A stretch of DNA of 64,000 bases from Patiria miniata (GCF_015706575.1 NW_024037074.1:31051334-31115333), one strand, 5' to 3'. Counted from the first letter of the stretch, positions 24,001 through 31,733 are shown. Notes: generated from the letters alone by a model not told the origin. Made by a program: numbers and translations.

Positions 24001-27000
24001 TAAGGTAAATGTCAGTAAGTGACAGTCAGTGAGTCAGTCGGTGAGTCGGGGAGTGAGTCAGTCGGTGAGTCGGGGAGTGAGTCAGTCGGTGAGTCGGGGA
24101 GTGAGTCAGTCGGTGAGTCAGTCAGTGAGTTAGTCGGTGAGTCGGTCTGTGAGTCGGGGAGTGAGTCGGGGAGTGGGTCAGTCAGTGAGTCAGTCGATGA
24201 GTCAGTCGGTGAGTCGGGGAGTGGGTCGGGGAGTGGGGGGGCGAGTGAGTCAGTCGGTGAGTCAGTCAGTGAGTCAGTCGGGGAGTCAGTCGGTGAGTCG
24301 AGGAGTGAGTCGGGGAGTGAGTCAGTCGGTGAGTCGGGGAGTGGGGGAGTCGGTGGGTCAGTCAGCGAGGCACAAAGAGGATACCTGGCTGGCCCTGGGA
24401 CCAGCAAAAATGCCAATGTTTAACCTACCACCAACAGATCCCGTACGACTTCTGCAAAGCCAACAACGTACATGGCCACAGCTATAGCATTGGCGATGGA
24501 GAAAATCAAGCCGATAGATCCACCAAACTGAGGCCCGAGACTGCGTGAGATCATGTAGTAGGCTCCCCCTGCAAGATAGCAAATCAGATGATGGCACCTC
24601 ATACATATTCACGATCCAGTGCTGCATTCTCACTGGTCCATTCGCCCTTTGCACGCTTCCGCCATATGCATGCATAGCCTCGATCTGGCAACGTTACACA
24701 ATAAATATAGCCGGTTAAGTGATTCCCGTGTCGGGGTTCTTTGATTCCCGTGTATACGCGGGAATAACTGAACTGGCTATATTTATTGTGTAAATACCAG
24801 CGTCCATTCCCAAAGCTGGTCTAGGGACTTAATTTAAGGGACTTAAAAAGGGACTTATTTAAAACCGGCCAAGCACATATTTATTCCCTTTAATATAACA
24901 TGGTTTATATTTGGTGGATAGTTGATAGTTTTCCTCCGTGTGGGAAATTGACAAACTAGTTTGAAAAATGATTTGGCAAATTTAAAGGAAAATCAAAAAC
25001 CAAGATTCCAACTGACAGATGTGCAGTGACCTGATCACCATGGCAACCTACCTCCTTTGACCTCGCCATTGGTGCAGATGGCAGACATTGACAGCGTTGT
25101 CAGCACGGTTACCACGGTAGCCATCAGGACGATCAGAATAGAAAAACCTGACACAAATACATACAGAATGTCAATGTATCAAGTTTTTTATTCTACAAAA
25201 ATACATGTTTCTGGTTACCCCCCCCCCTCCAAAAAGGGGGGAAAATCTCAATATACATGTATGTAGTTAAGATTTATAAAAGTGAAATTTATATTGAAAC
25301 AATTTTATGAGGTGCTATTATGTTTTTTTTAATAACAAAGCTATCAGCAGTCAAGTATCAACGTATAAACCTTTGTAACTTTTGTCTAATGTTTAAAAGT
25401 TAAGGCTAACCTTAAGAATGTAACAATTGATTGATACCTCTTCAAACGTTTTTCTTCTTCATATTTTTAGGTTTTTTTCCTTTGTTTTTTCTTTCTTTTG
25501 TTTTGTTTTTTACGTGTGGTCTAGCGGTGGAGCACAGGATTCATGATCGTGAGGTTGTGGGTTTGAAACCCCATCGTGGCCATGCGTGTTGTGCCCTTGA
25601 GTAAGGCGCTTTACCTCAATTACTCCTCTCAACCCAGGTGTTAAATGGGTACTGGCATTATTGAATGCTGGGAAGGTAACAGACCTGCTGTGGAGGAGGT
25701 GTGGCAATCCCCCCACAGCAGCATACATGCATGAGTCTGGCCCGATCGCTAATGAAAGAGAGATGGGCACTATGTTCCTGTTAACACAGGTTCTTCCACT
25801 TTACCTTTTTTTCCTTTCTTTTTCTTACCTACGCCAGCCTGCCCAACAATCCACGACATGCGCAGAAATAACATCACACCCCAGATATTCAGCAGACATC
25901 TGACCTGATGTACATGAGAAATAGCACAAATCATCGAACAACTACACAAATTCACTACGTTAGACATGCCTTGTCTTGCTAATACTAAAGAGGGTATGCG
26001 AGATTTGACCTCAGTGAGGTCATGTTGTGCATCTCTCTCTATAGGATTGATGACATCATACGCATAAGGTCTATTGATGTATTTAGTTGAGGCAGTGTAC
26101 TCTTGACTAGTGGGTGCCAGTCCCTTTCAAGGTTCCGCATTAAATCGTCGCGTCAGTGCAACAAGGTCGTAACTCCATTCTGCAACAAAGTCGTATCTCG
26201 CGCGAATACGCTTCGTGCAACAAGGTCGTATCTCGACGTCCACTGACTTTGCGTGTACATCCGGGTTATTTTAAGCGAGATATGACCTTTTGACATTCTA
26301 AAACTCGCGTTTTGCGTTCATAACTCCATTCTGCAACAAAGTCGTATCTCGGGCGAATACGCTTCGTGCAACAAGGTCGTATCTCGACGTCCACTGACTT
26401 TGCGTGTACATCGGGGTTATTTTAAGCGAGATACGACCTTTTGACATTCTATAACTCGCGTTTTGCGTCATTCATGCCATTTTGGAAGATACATGTACGA
26501 CCTTGTTGCACTGACGCGATGAAATTTTAACTCTGAGAAGGCAGTTATAAATAGACTGCAGTTATAAATAGACGTCTTTGCTTTCGTATCAATGCTTTCT
26601 TCTTCTGGCCTTCGCAGGATGTGACTTTATTAGTTTCAGGAGACCACCGTTCTGTATGTGACTCATCACATTCAGTGAGTAATGACTGACGTGTCACCAC
26701 AAGCATTTGTAGATTTAGTTAGCCTGAACATGGAACGAAGGCGAGTTCACAAACACGTACTTGTAGTCATCTGTTTTCATGAAGCTGCACTACACCCAAA
26801 CGGCCAAGAAAAAAAAAGGTTTGTTTGAACTTTCTCACTGCATTCAAATAAATACTGTGGGTGGGTGGATAAAATCTGTCTAGGGATGGGGTCACGAAAT
26901 TTTTATAACCGGAAAAAAAGGGGATGATGGTCAGATTAACTTTTGATGCTTGCAGATTGAAAAACTGACTAAATTCTGAAAATCAAATGACTTTGTATAA

Positions 27001-30000
27001 TTCATTTACAGTCATTGTTTTGTGCTGTGTCACCTATTCAATGCGAAAAGCACCGTCGATATATATCGATATTACTCAAATAGTCGCTATCATTTTGATA
27101 TCGATATCGCCGATAGCAATTTTTCAATCATATCCAAATATCAAAATTTGAGGTCTTCCAAATGTAAAACCTCCAAAGAAACCGCCCGTTTGGACAAACT
27201 CTCAGTACTGAGATTTGTTTTAAAAAGTTTGAGCAATATGCTCCAGAGAAAGCCGTGGAAAAATGGGACTTGAGATTTTGTTTGTTCTGTTTTTTTAAAT
27301 CAAACTCTCATCTTTATGGTCTTCCACTTTTACACGGAATAATCAATGTACAGAATATTCTCGATATCGGATTCCCGATATATATCGATTATTGAAAATT
27401 CTGATATCGACGGTGCTTACAATGAAATGTTTTGCAGGATACATCCGCCCCTTAAGTAGCCCCCCCCCCTACCAGCAAAGGCTACCCAGCCCCCCTCCAC
27501 CCTCCCTCACCCACCCCGGGATCTGACCAATGGGACTTACCAGTACTCCTTTGATCCATCCAAACTTGACCCCTGCGCTGGCCGGGGTTGTGGGTGCCGC
27601 ACTAATCTCAGCTAACCCTCCAGCGTCCACGGGCGTGTCAGCAGCCTGGTTCACTAAAGTCTGGAGAAATCAATTCACAGGTACATGAAGTGAGGGGGAA
27701 AAAAACTTAATCTCAGACAAGAGTCAAGAAAATGGAAGAATCCGTCGGGGGCACGTGTGGTATAGCGGTAGGGCATAGGATTCATGATCGTGAGATTGTG
27801 GGTTCGAGCCCCGCCGGGGCCATGTGTGTTGTGCCCTTGAGTAAGGTGCTTTACCTCAATTACTCCTCTCAACCCAGGTGTTAAATTGGTACCGGCATTA
27901 TTCAATGCTGGGAAGGTTACAGACTCGCTGTGGAGGAGGTGTGGCGATCACCCCACAGCAGCATTACATGGACTTGAGTGTGGCCTGATCGCTTCGAAAG
28001 ACAGATGGGCACTCCATTCCTATGAACACAGATTCATCCCCTAATACCTTTACCCTTTTAATCTCAGACAAACTAAACACAAACGATAGGGCCTACCACA
28101 TGTATGACTCTGGGATAGAAACATCAGGGAATACAACCAATTCCTCTTTTGAACGCGGCACAAACACTGTTAGTTCAAGATTTGTAAATTTTAATTACTG
28201 AAAAATTAAGACTTTTCTTGTTTTTCTATCACAGATAATTTAAGCTGGACAGTCACCAGTTCCTGCGAACCTTCAAAATGGAAAAATTTAATCGAACAAA
28301 AGCATCAAACAAATTTAAAAATGGCAACATTGTCCCTTGAAAGGTTGTGCCAAGTCCGTTTCTGATCAGGTACAAGGAGCTCTGGGACCCAGCAAGCTGA
28401 CACCTTGGATATTTAGACATGACGACTGATATTTTTCCATTTTCAAAGTTTAACTATCAGGAACCGGTGACTGTCAAGGTTTAATTATCTGTGACAGAGA
28501 AACAAGAAAAGCAATAACTTCAAACTGCTATGTAATCATTCAACAAGATGAACTACACAAGTGTTTCCCCTGGCTAATGAACTGAGCAAGGTGGCAAAAC
28601 TTCAAATTGATGATTGAAACGTACTTTACGCAGTCTGCAAACTGAAAAGGATGCAGCGCTCACAAAAAGGCACGAGGATTCCATCTACAGTATCCAAATT
28701 GTGAGTTCTTGATACATAGAGGTCAAGGAAAACGCTCATAACTTGCACAAAATGAAAATCTCTTGATTAGTATTTCCTTTATTGTAAATCTTCACAGAGA
28801 GGTGGTGATATTGGTAAAAATTGATCAAGGTGGTCAATGAAAGTAGCGAGGTGGGCCGCCTCATGTTTGAATGGGCAGGGGGAACACTGCTGCACACAAC
28901 ATCAGTCAAACCTGTATATATAGTTCATCTGCTTTAGCCTAACCCTAACCCTGCTGAATCCAACAGGATCCAACTATGTCACACACCCGATGGAGCCTGT
29001 TGGATAGAGCAGTAAACCCCTTGTGTACATTCCTCATGCAAAACGTTGGATTCAGCCGGCAACTGAACCGCATTATAACGCCATGTTGGACTCTGTTGGA
29101 TTCAGCAGACAACTGAAAATGAGGCACAGTGGATTGAACAGGAAACTCCGGTTGGACTCTGTTGGATTTAGCAGGGTAGTCCTGAGGAAGTACTAGAGGG
29201 TAATTATAGCCACGAACCTATCAATGACCCCTCGTATAATTACCGTAAACCGGTCGCGCCTTTTTCTCCCATGCTTAAGTCAGCACATCCTGTGTGCATG
29301 CGCACCTATACAAGTACATGTACATTGTATAGGTGCGCTGTACTATACAGTTAATTACCCGAGCGAACGTGTGGGCTAATGGATAGCACATTGAACTCAC
29401 AGTCACGGAAACACGAGGTTGGATTCACAGTCACGAGAACACGAGTTTGAAACGCAAACGTGCCACTCATTTAATAATATTGTTTCCATTCTTCCCAAAG
29501 TATGAGTGGTCTTCCTTTTATACTGTTTTAAACAGAATCCAACACTGAATTGCAGCATGTTTCATCTTATTTTTCTGAATAAGCCCGTTCGGTATTTCAA
29601 TGACCCGAGGTCATTCGGGATAACATCGCTGACGTGATGTTACGCGATGTTAGCGCACGCTCATTTTGCTGGTAATTTACACGCAAGCCTCGTGCACCTG
29701 TGGTCATGCGCCTTGGAAACGTTCAATTATCCAGAATGACCTGTGACCAATATCATTGTGCACATGCACAGTTGAAATACCGAACTGGCTTATTGTGGCT
29801 CTGGAAGTCTTTTTTTTTTCTTTTAAAGGAAATCCCCTAAATTGCATTAGGTCTGATTCTCATCTCCTGAATACAAAGTCAGAACGGCAATGTTTAAGTC
29901 CTACAAAAACACTCACTGCGCATGTGTCGGTATATTAAACAACGAAAAAAATAGGGGACCGGTACAAGGTCAAATATACACTGCCAATAGTGTATATTTA

Positions 30001-30665
30001 CTTTGAATTTGTTGAAGAGTACGTGGACTGAACTTTAAGAAATCTTGATTTCTAAAATTTTGTAAGCTCAAAGGCTTTACCGCGGATTTCCTAGCAGAAT
30101 GTGTACAGCTTATGAAATACATGTACATGCACGTACCACAACTACACCATTTAAAATCCCATTTGTACTTCTTGTAACCTGTCCGACAACACTGTCGATT
30201 TACCTTGGGTTCGTGAAGTTCATGCAGGGTTGGTCGTTGTTTCCCTGTAGCCATCAACGAAAACCGATTCCTGTAATGATCCAGTGACGGCAAGGCCTCC
30301 ACGGTGTGACCGAAGCTGTGCGTCGCTAAGGAGTGTTCCATGGCGTCATCAGCACTCTCCTGCCTTCTTGGACTACTCAGTGTACCCTTCCTCGAGTTTC
30401 CATTCCGCTTCACACTTCGCTTGCCCGGTTCCTTCTCGTTGATGATCTTGACGTGAAACCGGCCGAGTTTCTTTTTGGAAGGGGACTTCCTGGGGCTCCT
30501 CCTCTTTGATCCATTTTCCAGTAGTTCGATCTCCTCCATGTTGTCGTCAGACTCGTCTTCACTGGCAGTCTGCCTGAACCCGCCACCCTTTGCAGCTTGT
30601 GACGAAGTAAGTGCCGATCCCCGATCACCGCCTGCACCGTCGGCACAAGCTTCTGAGTCACTCAT
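2937..30665 (-). CDS. SLC12-family Na-K-2Cl cotransporter, complete gene (22 coding exons)
   Basis: Electroneutral cation-chloride cotransporter of the plasma membrane, SLC12A1/A2/A3 branch. The 22 exons listed below join in frame (3,276 nt, 1,091 residues plus stop) with GT-AG junctions throughout. The cytosolic N-terminus has an SPAK/OSR1 docking motif RFHV (residues 69-72) and the phosphoregulatory block FGHT..LDHYR (118-131). Twelve membrane segments follow (about 190-645), then a long cytosolic C-terminus ending LTHYS. Residues expected at the K+ site are present: N200-I201 in TM1, Y285 in TM3, P399 and T402 in TM6. NCC-type Na-Cl transporters carry His where Y285 lies, so an NKCC is favoured; this rests on remembered alignments. 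The extracellular TM7-8 loop has two N-glycosylation sequons. NKCC1 versus NKCC2 cannot be decided, because an invertebrate gene may predate that split. Introns hold many transposons but no exon is disrupted. Confidence 0.93.
3200..3553 (+). pseudogene. Non-LTR retrotransposon (LINE) reverse transcriptase C-terminal relic
   Basis: One frame reads [17 protein letters not shown], stop, then [40 protein letters not shown], stop and [20 protein letters not shown]. The CG...QT..HLL.CPLL block is the cysteine motif at the end of many Jockey/CR1-type LINE proteins. Two in-frame stops make it dead. It lies antisense in the last intron of the cotransporter. Confidence 0.65.
4177..4244 (-). CDS. SLC12 cotransporter exon 21: C-terminal domain
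   Basis: Residues 1025-1046, [20 protein letters not shown] then IV, matching the RQIRLNELL..HS..A..IV segment. Phase 0 in, phase 2 out. Confidence 0.9.
4425..4744 (-). CDS. SLC12 cotransporter exon 20: C-terminal domain
   Basis: Residues 918-1024, [20 protein letters not shown] then LRVFATT and [20 protein letters not shown]. Direct match to the LTLLIPYLL..KK.W..CK.RVF and LLSKFRIDFSDI blocks. Phase 1 in, phase 0 out (AAG|GTAAAG). Confidence 0.93.
4863..6037. repeat. 38-bp minisatellite, about 30 copies
   Basis: Tandem units each containing CTCCAGCTG and GAGGCGGCTTCG, period 38, in a cotransporter intron. Because 38 is not a multiple of 3 and the unit lacks stops, long ORFs appear in several frames on both strands (up to 356 codons); these are artefacts. 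Each unit carries an E-box CAGCTG. Units differ at a few positions (for example TGTGCAG or TGCGCAG). Confidence 0.95.
6354..6605 (-). CDS. SLC12 cotransporter exon 19: acidic insert and DVWWLLDDG
   Basis: Residues 834-917. An acidic, Pro-rich variable stretch ([20 protein letters not shown]) precedes [20 protein letters not shown], a strong family signature. Phase 1 in and out. Confidence 0.93.
6893..7053. repeat. Foldback (inverted repeat) about 160 bp
   Basis: Two arms of about 75 bases with matching CAAATATTGAATGC and GCATTCAATATTTG ends and a central GAGGCGAAGCCGAG. Likely a small foldback transposon. Confidence 0.7.
7254..7629. repeat. 188-bp recent tandem duplication
   Basis: Two head-to-tail copies (7254-7441 and 7442-7629), differing by about two bases as read by eye. 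Confidence 0.9.
8494..9406. mobile_element. Nested foldback element
   Basis: Outer arms share TTATCTTCAAG...TTGAATCCT and CCATGGCAACAAG, inverted at 8494-8560 and about 9345-9406. Inside lies a second inverted repeat (8639-8957) with ends GTGTTCCATCTTTAC. No ORF. Confidence 0.7.
9705..10073. mobile_element. TIR element about 370 bp
   Basis: Inverted ends AATTC(G)...GTGATTCACAA.GCAGTG and CACTGC.TTGTGAATCAC; about 48-bp arms that include GCGCCACCA and GAGTTTGCCA. Confidence 0.7.
10953..11059 (-). CDS. SLC12 cotransporter exon 18: C-terminal domain
   Basis: Residues 798-833, beginning [20 protein letters not shown], aligning with the HDAFD...GV...RLKEG segment. Phase 2 in, phase 1 out (GAAG|GTGAGC). 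The 4.3-kb intron that follows is the longest in the gene. Confidence 0.92.
11274..11510 (-). mobile_element. tRNA-derived SINE, family B copy 1
   Basis: On the minus strand an A box (TGGCCTAGTGG) and B box (GGTTCGAATCT) head a body shared with 12564-12815, in the same orientation as the host gene. Confidence 0.75.
11599..11946. mobile_element. TTAA-flanked nonautonomous element (piggyBac-like), copy 1
   Basis: Begins TTAACCCTCCTGCT and ends AGGAGGGTTAC. Shares sequence throughout with 52697-53045. TTAA targets and CCCT ends are the piggyBac pattern. Confidence 0.65.
12326..12432 (-). CDS. SLC12 cotransporter exon 17: C-terminal domain
   Basis: Residues 763-797, [20 protein letters not shown] then [15 protein letters not shown]. 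The GLGK.KPNT...GF motif is diagnostic of SLC12 C-termini. Phase 0 in, phase 2 out. Confidence 0.93.
12564..12815 (-). mobile_element. tRNA-derived SINE, family B copy 2
   Basis: Second copy of the family at 11274-11510, same strand. It lies just 13 bases downstream of the exon 16 donor. The B box is degraded (GGTTCTAATCC). Confidence 0.75.
12828..12962 (-). CDS. SLC12 cotransporter exon 16: C-terminal domain
   Basis: Residues 718-762. Divergent ([20 protein letters not shown]) and then [20 protein letters not shown] ending LMQ, equivalent to the KAFY.PV....R.G...LMQ block. Phase 0 both ends. Confidence 0.9.
13843..13954 (-). CDS. SLC12 cotransporter exon 15: C-terminal domain
   Basis: Residues 680-717, [20 protein letters not shown] then [18 protein letters not shown]. 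Corresponds to RPQCLVMTGAP..RPAL in vertebrate NKCC. A tRNA-like repeat lies about 45 bases upstream of the acceptor. Confidence 0.92.
14003..14073 (-). repeat. tRNA-like sequence (anticodon GGC-like), copy 1
   Basis: A box TAGCTCAGTTGG and B box GGTTTGATTCC with an anticodon stem CCGGA/TCCGG. The loop is ACGGCAA, with C instead of the universal U33, and the acceptor stem does not pair. Probably a tRNA-derived repeat rather than a working tRNA. Confidence 0.6.
14336..14435 (-). CDS. SLC12 cotransporter exon 14: start of C-terminal domain
   Basis: Residues 647-679, [20 protein letters not shown] then [13 protein letters not shown]. Matches the NWGSS..A..Y..AL block after TM12 in NKCCs. Phase 1 in, phase 2 out. 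Confidence 0.88.
15400..15555 (-). CDS. SLC12 cotransporter exon 13: TM11-TM12
   Basis: Residues 595-646, beginning [20 protein letters not shown], then the TM11-TM12 hairpin with [12 protein letters not shown], ending MYVHNTKP at the start of the cytosolic C-domain. Phase 1 on both sides. Confidence 0.92.
15600..16130. repeat. Interspersed repeat, copy 1
   Basis: Shares blocks with 57795-58310 in inverted orientation, including the GCGCGTTCCTTCACTAACCC stretch and CCAGGGGTTAAGAT. About 0.5 kb; class unknown, no ORF. Confidence 0.6.
16483..16584 (-). CDS. SLC12 cotransporter exon 12: TM10
   Basis: Residues 561-594, [20 protein letters not shown] then [16 protein letters not shown]10, nearly identical to family consensus. 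Donor CCAG|GTAAGA, phase 1. Confidence 0.93.
16715..16873. repeat. Near-perfect foldback with 64-bp arms
   Basis: Arms start AATAGACCGCTTGCAGACGC and mirror at the right end. Unusually CpG-rich (several CGCG). Spacer about 30 bases. Confidence 0.85.
17068..17590. mobile_element. Host MITE of the 17128 insertion
   Basis: A small TIR repeat (consensus ends GCAGGCATGCAACT) split by the 383-bp element at 17128-17510. Confidence 0.7.
17128..17510. mobile_element. TA-flanked TIR element inserted in another repeat
   Basis: Ends AGGCCAAC...GTCTCCGGTTTCTGG and CCAGAAACCGGAGAC...GGCC, flanked by TA on both sides. The host repeat (17068-17590) has uninterrupted relatives at 17890-18039 and 51659-51790, which prove the insertion boundaries. 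Confidence 0.8.
17726..17849 (-). CDS. SLC12 cotransporter exon 11: loop and TM9
   Basis: Residues 520-560, [20 protein letters not shown] then [20 protein letters not shown] and IG. The cytosolic TM8-TM9 loop keeps the conserved LCKD; TM9 follows. Phase 1 out. Confidence 0.92.
17890..18039. mobile_element. Same MITE family, uninterrupted copy
   Basis: About 150 bp, ends GCAGGCATGCAACT and AGTTGCATGCCTGC, reading GACTTTGTACAGTG across the site where the neighbouring copy carries the insertion. Confidence 0.75.
18752..18859 (-). CDS. SLC12 cotransporter exon 10: TM8
   Basis: Residues 484-519, [20 protein letters not shown] then [16 protein letters not shown], the highly conserved TM8 segment that contributes to the Na+ site. 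Phase 0 on both sides; donor CAG|GTAAAA. Confidence 0.93.
19046..19494. mobile_element. TIR element with perfect 30-bp ends (mariner-like)
   Basis: TGTGACCCGCTCTGCAAAAA at the left is mirrored exactly at the right, about 28 bases within the TA-flanked ends. 449 bp, no ORF. TA flanks fit a Tc1/mariner-type MITE. Confidence 0.85.
19903..20106 (-). CDS. SLC12 cotransporter exon 9: TM7 and extracellular loop
   Basis: Residues 416-483. [10 protein letters not shown] leads into TM7. The extracellular loop has sequons N462-F-T and N481-F-S and cysteines 467 and 474, matching the glycosylated, disulfide-bearing loop of NKCCs, but it is shorter than in vertebrates. Confidence 0.92.
20371..20736. mobile_element. 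Long-TIR element about 366 bp
   Basis: GCCATTTGCGAGT...ACTCGCAAATGGC ends, with diverged inverted similarity continuing inward (GTGATTCGGG and CCCGAATCA). Confidence 0.7.
20966..21093 (-). CDS. SLC12 cotransporter exon 8: TM6 with broken-helix PAATG
   Basis: Residues 373-415, [18 protein letters not shown] then [20 protein letters not shown] and SGDLK. P399 and T402 in the unwound part of TM6 are K+-site residues in NKCC structures. Donor AAA|GTGAGT, phase 0. Confidence 0.93.
21256..21735. mobile_element. TTAA-flanked repeat with GGAGGATTTTGCAGGATT motifs, copy 1
   Basis: Starts TTAACCCTAAC and ends AGGGTTAA. Internal repeats of TTTGCAGGATT and CACCCCTCCAAGGACCAC. Related to 50669-51060. 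Confidence 0.55.
22012..22123 (-). CDS. SLC12 cotransporter exon 7: TM5
   Basis: Residues 336-372, [20 protein letters not shown] then [17 protein letters not shown]. Acceptor TTTTAG|GCC, donor AAAG|GTAAAG, phase 1 out. Confidence 0.92.
22307..22708. mobile_element. 402-bp near-perfect palindrome
   Basis: Arms of about 195 bases running inward from GGGCAATTCCACGGTTACTC, with only a few mismatches by eye. ATAA flanks both ends, a possible 4-bp target duplication. In a cotransporter intron. Confidence 0.9.
23110..23220 (-). CDS. SLC12 cotransporter exon 6: TM4
   Basis: Residues 299-335, including [19 protein letters not shown] and MIGMAWEAR. Phase 0 on both sides. The intron just before its acceptor is an extreme C-rich tandem array on the sense strand (G-rich on the plus strand), so the splice acceptor sits beside a minisatellite. 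Confidence 0.92.
23236..23500. repeat. G-rich minisatellite beside exon 6 acceptor
   Basis: Runs of GGGGTCGGAGTG and GGGGTTGGGGGT on the plus strand, which could form G-quadruplexes; C-rich on the transcribed sense strand. The ORFs here are low-complexity artefacts. Confidence 0.9.
24015..24368. repeat. 24-bp tandem array (GAGTCAGTCGGTGAGTCGGG units)
   Basis: Higher-order repeats of 4-bp steps in the intron just after exon 5. Gives Ser/Glu/Gly-type artefact ORFs on both strands. Confidence 0.9.
24429..24568 (-). CDS. SLC12 cotransporter exon 5: TM3 with K+-site tyrosine
   Basis: Residues 252-298, containing [15 protein letters not shown] and [19 protein letters not shown]. Tyr285 (in AMYVVGF) corresponds to the NKCC tyrosine that coordinates K+; NCC has His. 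Phase 1 in, phase 0 out. GTGGTAGGT offers two adjacent GT dinucleotides, and only GTG|GTAGGT keeps the frame into exon 6. Confidence 0.93.
24694..24793. repeat. 100-bp hairpin
   Basis: TTACACAATAAATATAGCC at left, mirrored at right, with CCCGTGT/ACGCGGG inward. Confidence 0.75.
25052..25147 (-). CDS. SLC12 cotransporter exon 4: TM2
   Basis: Residues 220-251, [20 protein letters not shown] then [14 protein letters not shown]2 and the loop into TM3. Donor G|GTAGGT, phase 1 at both ends. Confidence 0.92.
25513..25800 (+). mobile_element. tRNA-derived SINE, family A copy 1
   Basis: A box TGGTCTAGCGGTGG, B box GGTTTGAAACC, then a conserved body (GTGCCCTTGAGTAAGG, AACCCAGGTGTTAAATGGGT). Antisense to the cotransporter, ending about 30 bases from exon 3. 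Confidence 0.8.
25829..25904 (-). CDS. SLC12 cotransporter exon 3: TM1
   Basis: Residues 195-219, [20 protein letters not shown] then GQAGV. This is the broken TM1 helix whose N200-I201 backbone contributes to the K+ site in NKCC structures. Starts phase 0, ends phase 1 (G|GTAAGA). A tRNA-type SINE ends only about 30 bases beyond the donor in the following intron. Confidence 0.93.
26140..26535. mobile_element. TIR element carrying a 151-bp internal tandem duplication
   Basis: Ends ATCGTCGCGTCAGTGCAACA and TGTTGCACTGACGCGAT. Two internal units of 151 bp rich in GTCGTATCTCG. Confidence 0.8.
27046..27418. mobile_element. TIR element with TATCGAT palindromes
   Basis: Ends AAGCACCGTCGATAT and ATATCGACGGTGCTT. 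A related, disrupted copy begins near 45726. The hAT class is a guess, as no clear 8-bp duplication is seen. Confidence 0.65.
27541..27660 (-). CDS. SLC12 cotransporter exon 2: linker to TM1
   Basis: Residues 155-194: a poorly conserved linker, then the invariant [10 protein letters not shown] that leads into TM1. Acceptor CTCCAG|ACT and donor CTG|GTAAGT, both phase 0. Confidence 0.92.
27750..28036 (+). mobile_element. tRNA-derived SINE, family A copy 2
   Basis: Same family and orientation as 25513-25800; A box TGGTATAGCGGTAGG and an intact B box GGTTCGAGCCC. Confidence 0.82.
28935..29195. mobile_element. CTGCTGAATCCAACAGG repeat, copy 1
   Basis: Begins TAACCCTAACCCTGCTGAAT; many internal GTTGGATTCAGC motifs in both orientations; ends TTAGCAGGGTAGTCCTGAGG. 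Roughly 90% like 57213-57460 by eye. Confidence 0.75.
30204..30665 (-). CDS. SLC12 cotransporter exon 1: regulatory N-terminus
   Basis: Encodes residues 1-154 and starts at the first ATG ([10 protein letters not shown]). Acidic and basic low-complexity stretches surround RFHV (69-72), the consensus (R/K)Fx(V/I) used by SPAK/OSR1 kinases. Ser117 and Thr121, just before LDHYRN, sit where NKCC1 has its activating phosphothreonines. The exon ends in phase 0 at CCCAAG|GTAAAT. Confidence 0.92.
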
Positions 30666-31360
30666 CCTAGCAGTCGTGGAGAAACTTAGCAGAACGTCAA
30701 CTTCCTGTCAGGTGAAGGTTGCTGCCTAAGAATACATCAATGATGAAATTAAAGGTGCAGTGTATGCTGAATCACTCTTACGAGACATTGAATACATATG
30801 TCTTAATACACAATTCAATTTAGTTTGAAGGAAGACGTTTAATCAAAGCAGCCGGTTTAATTAAAGGAACTCTTCCTGATTTTGAAATCTAGACTTTTTA
30901 TACTTGACATTCGCTACAGGTTGGCGCGGACATTCAGGATTTTGATTACATTGGCTTATCTGGCACCCAGACCTATTTCCTTGAAACTCAATGGTTCTGG
31001 AGTCTGGGGTGCTGAATGGTAACACATAACAACCATGAAATATGGTCTGCAAATATGAATAGATGTTTTCATCGGATGACGTCACTCCACCCCGATCTAT
31101 GGAAGCTAGCTTTACTTTAATACCATCATTAAAAAACCAGGGAAAATCGAAGGGTCAAAGGTTCATGACCAATGAATCTGCCAATGACCTCAAGAAAAAT
31201 CCTGCAATCAGTTCGGACAAACTTTCGCCTATATCTCCATGGCCTAACAATACAAGTAACGTTAGGCCAGTCATGCGTCATACCATGCCACTAGTAATAT
31301 GCCAAATGTAGACCCGTGAAAGTGGCATTTATAGTATACAATATGATAAAAATAACACAG

Positions 31361-31733
31361 GGAATGGATGTTGCAACCTGAAGCTACTTCGGCGGTTGTG
31401 TACAAAGTCTTCAGAGAGTCAAGAAAATTTTTGAAGTATTTCCAAACAAAATTGGAAATGTTTCTCAGTCCGAGACTCATGATGTGACTAATTTAGCAAC
31501 ATTTTTCCAATTGACAATGACTGACCTTCATTGGGATGATATCGTCAGACCCCCTAAAATTACAATGAATTACGAATACGAGGATATGTTTTGATGCACT
31601 CGCATTCAATTTGCCTAGGCCAACGCGCGCGTGTTGTGCAAGTGTTACCTGCCATGCCTGCGTTAATTATGCTGACTCAAGGATAGGCCTATATGAAGAA
31701 AAAAAAACAGCGTCAGGTTGCAACATTCTTTCC
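31361..31733. mobile_element. MITE family with GTTGCAACCTGACGCCAC ends, copy 1
   Basis: Left TGTTGCAACCTGAAGC, right GCGTCAGGTTGCAACA. Longer than other copies, probably through an internal insertion near 31550-31700. Confidence 0.65.

Noticed and set aside
24012..24423. Ser/Asp/Pro and Ser/Glu/Gly ORFs of 134 codons on opposite strands
   Set aside because: Tandem-array translation with no independent support.
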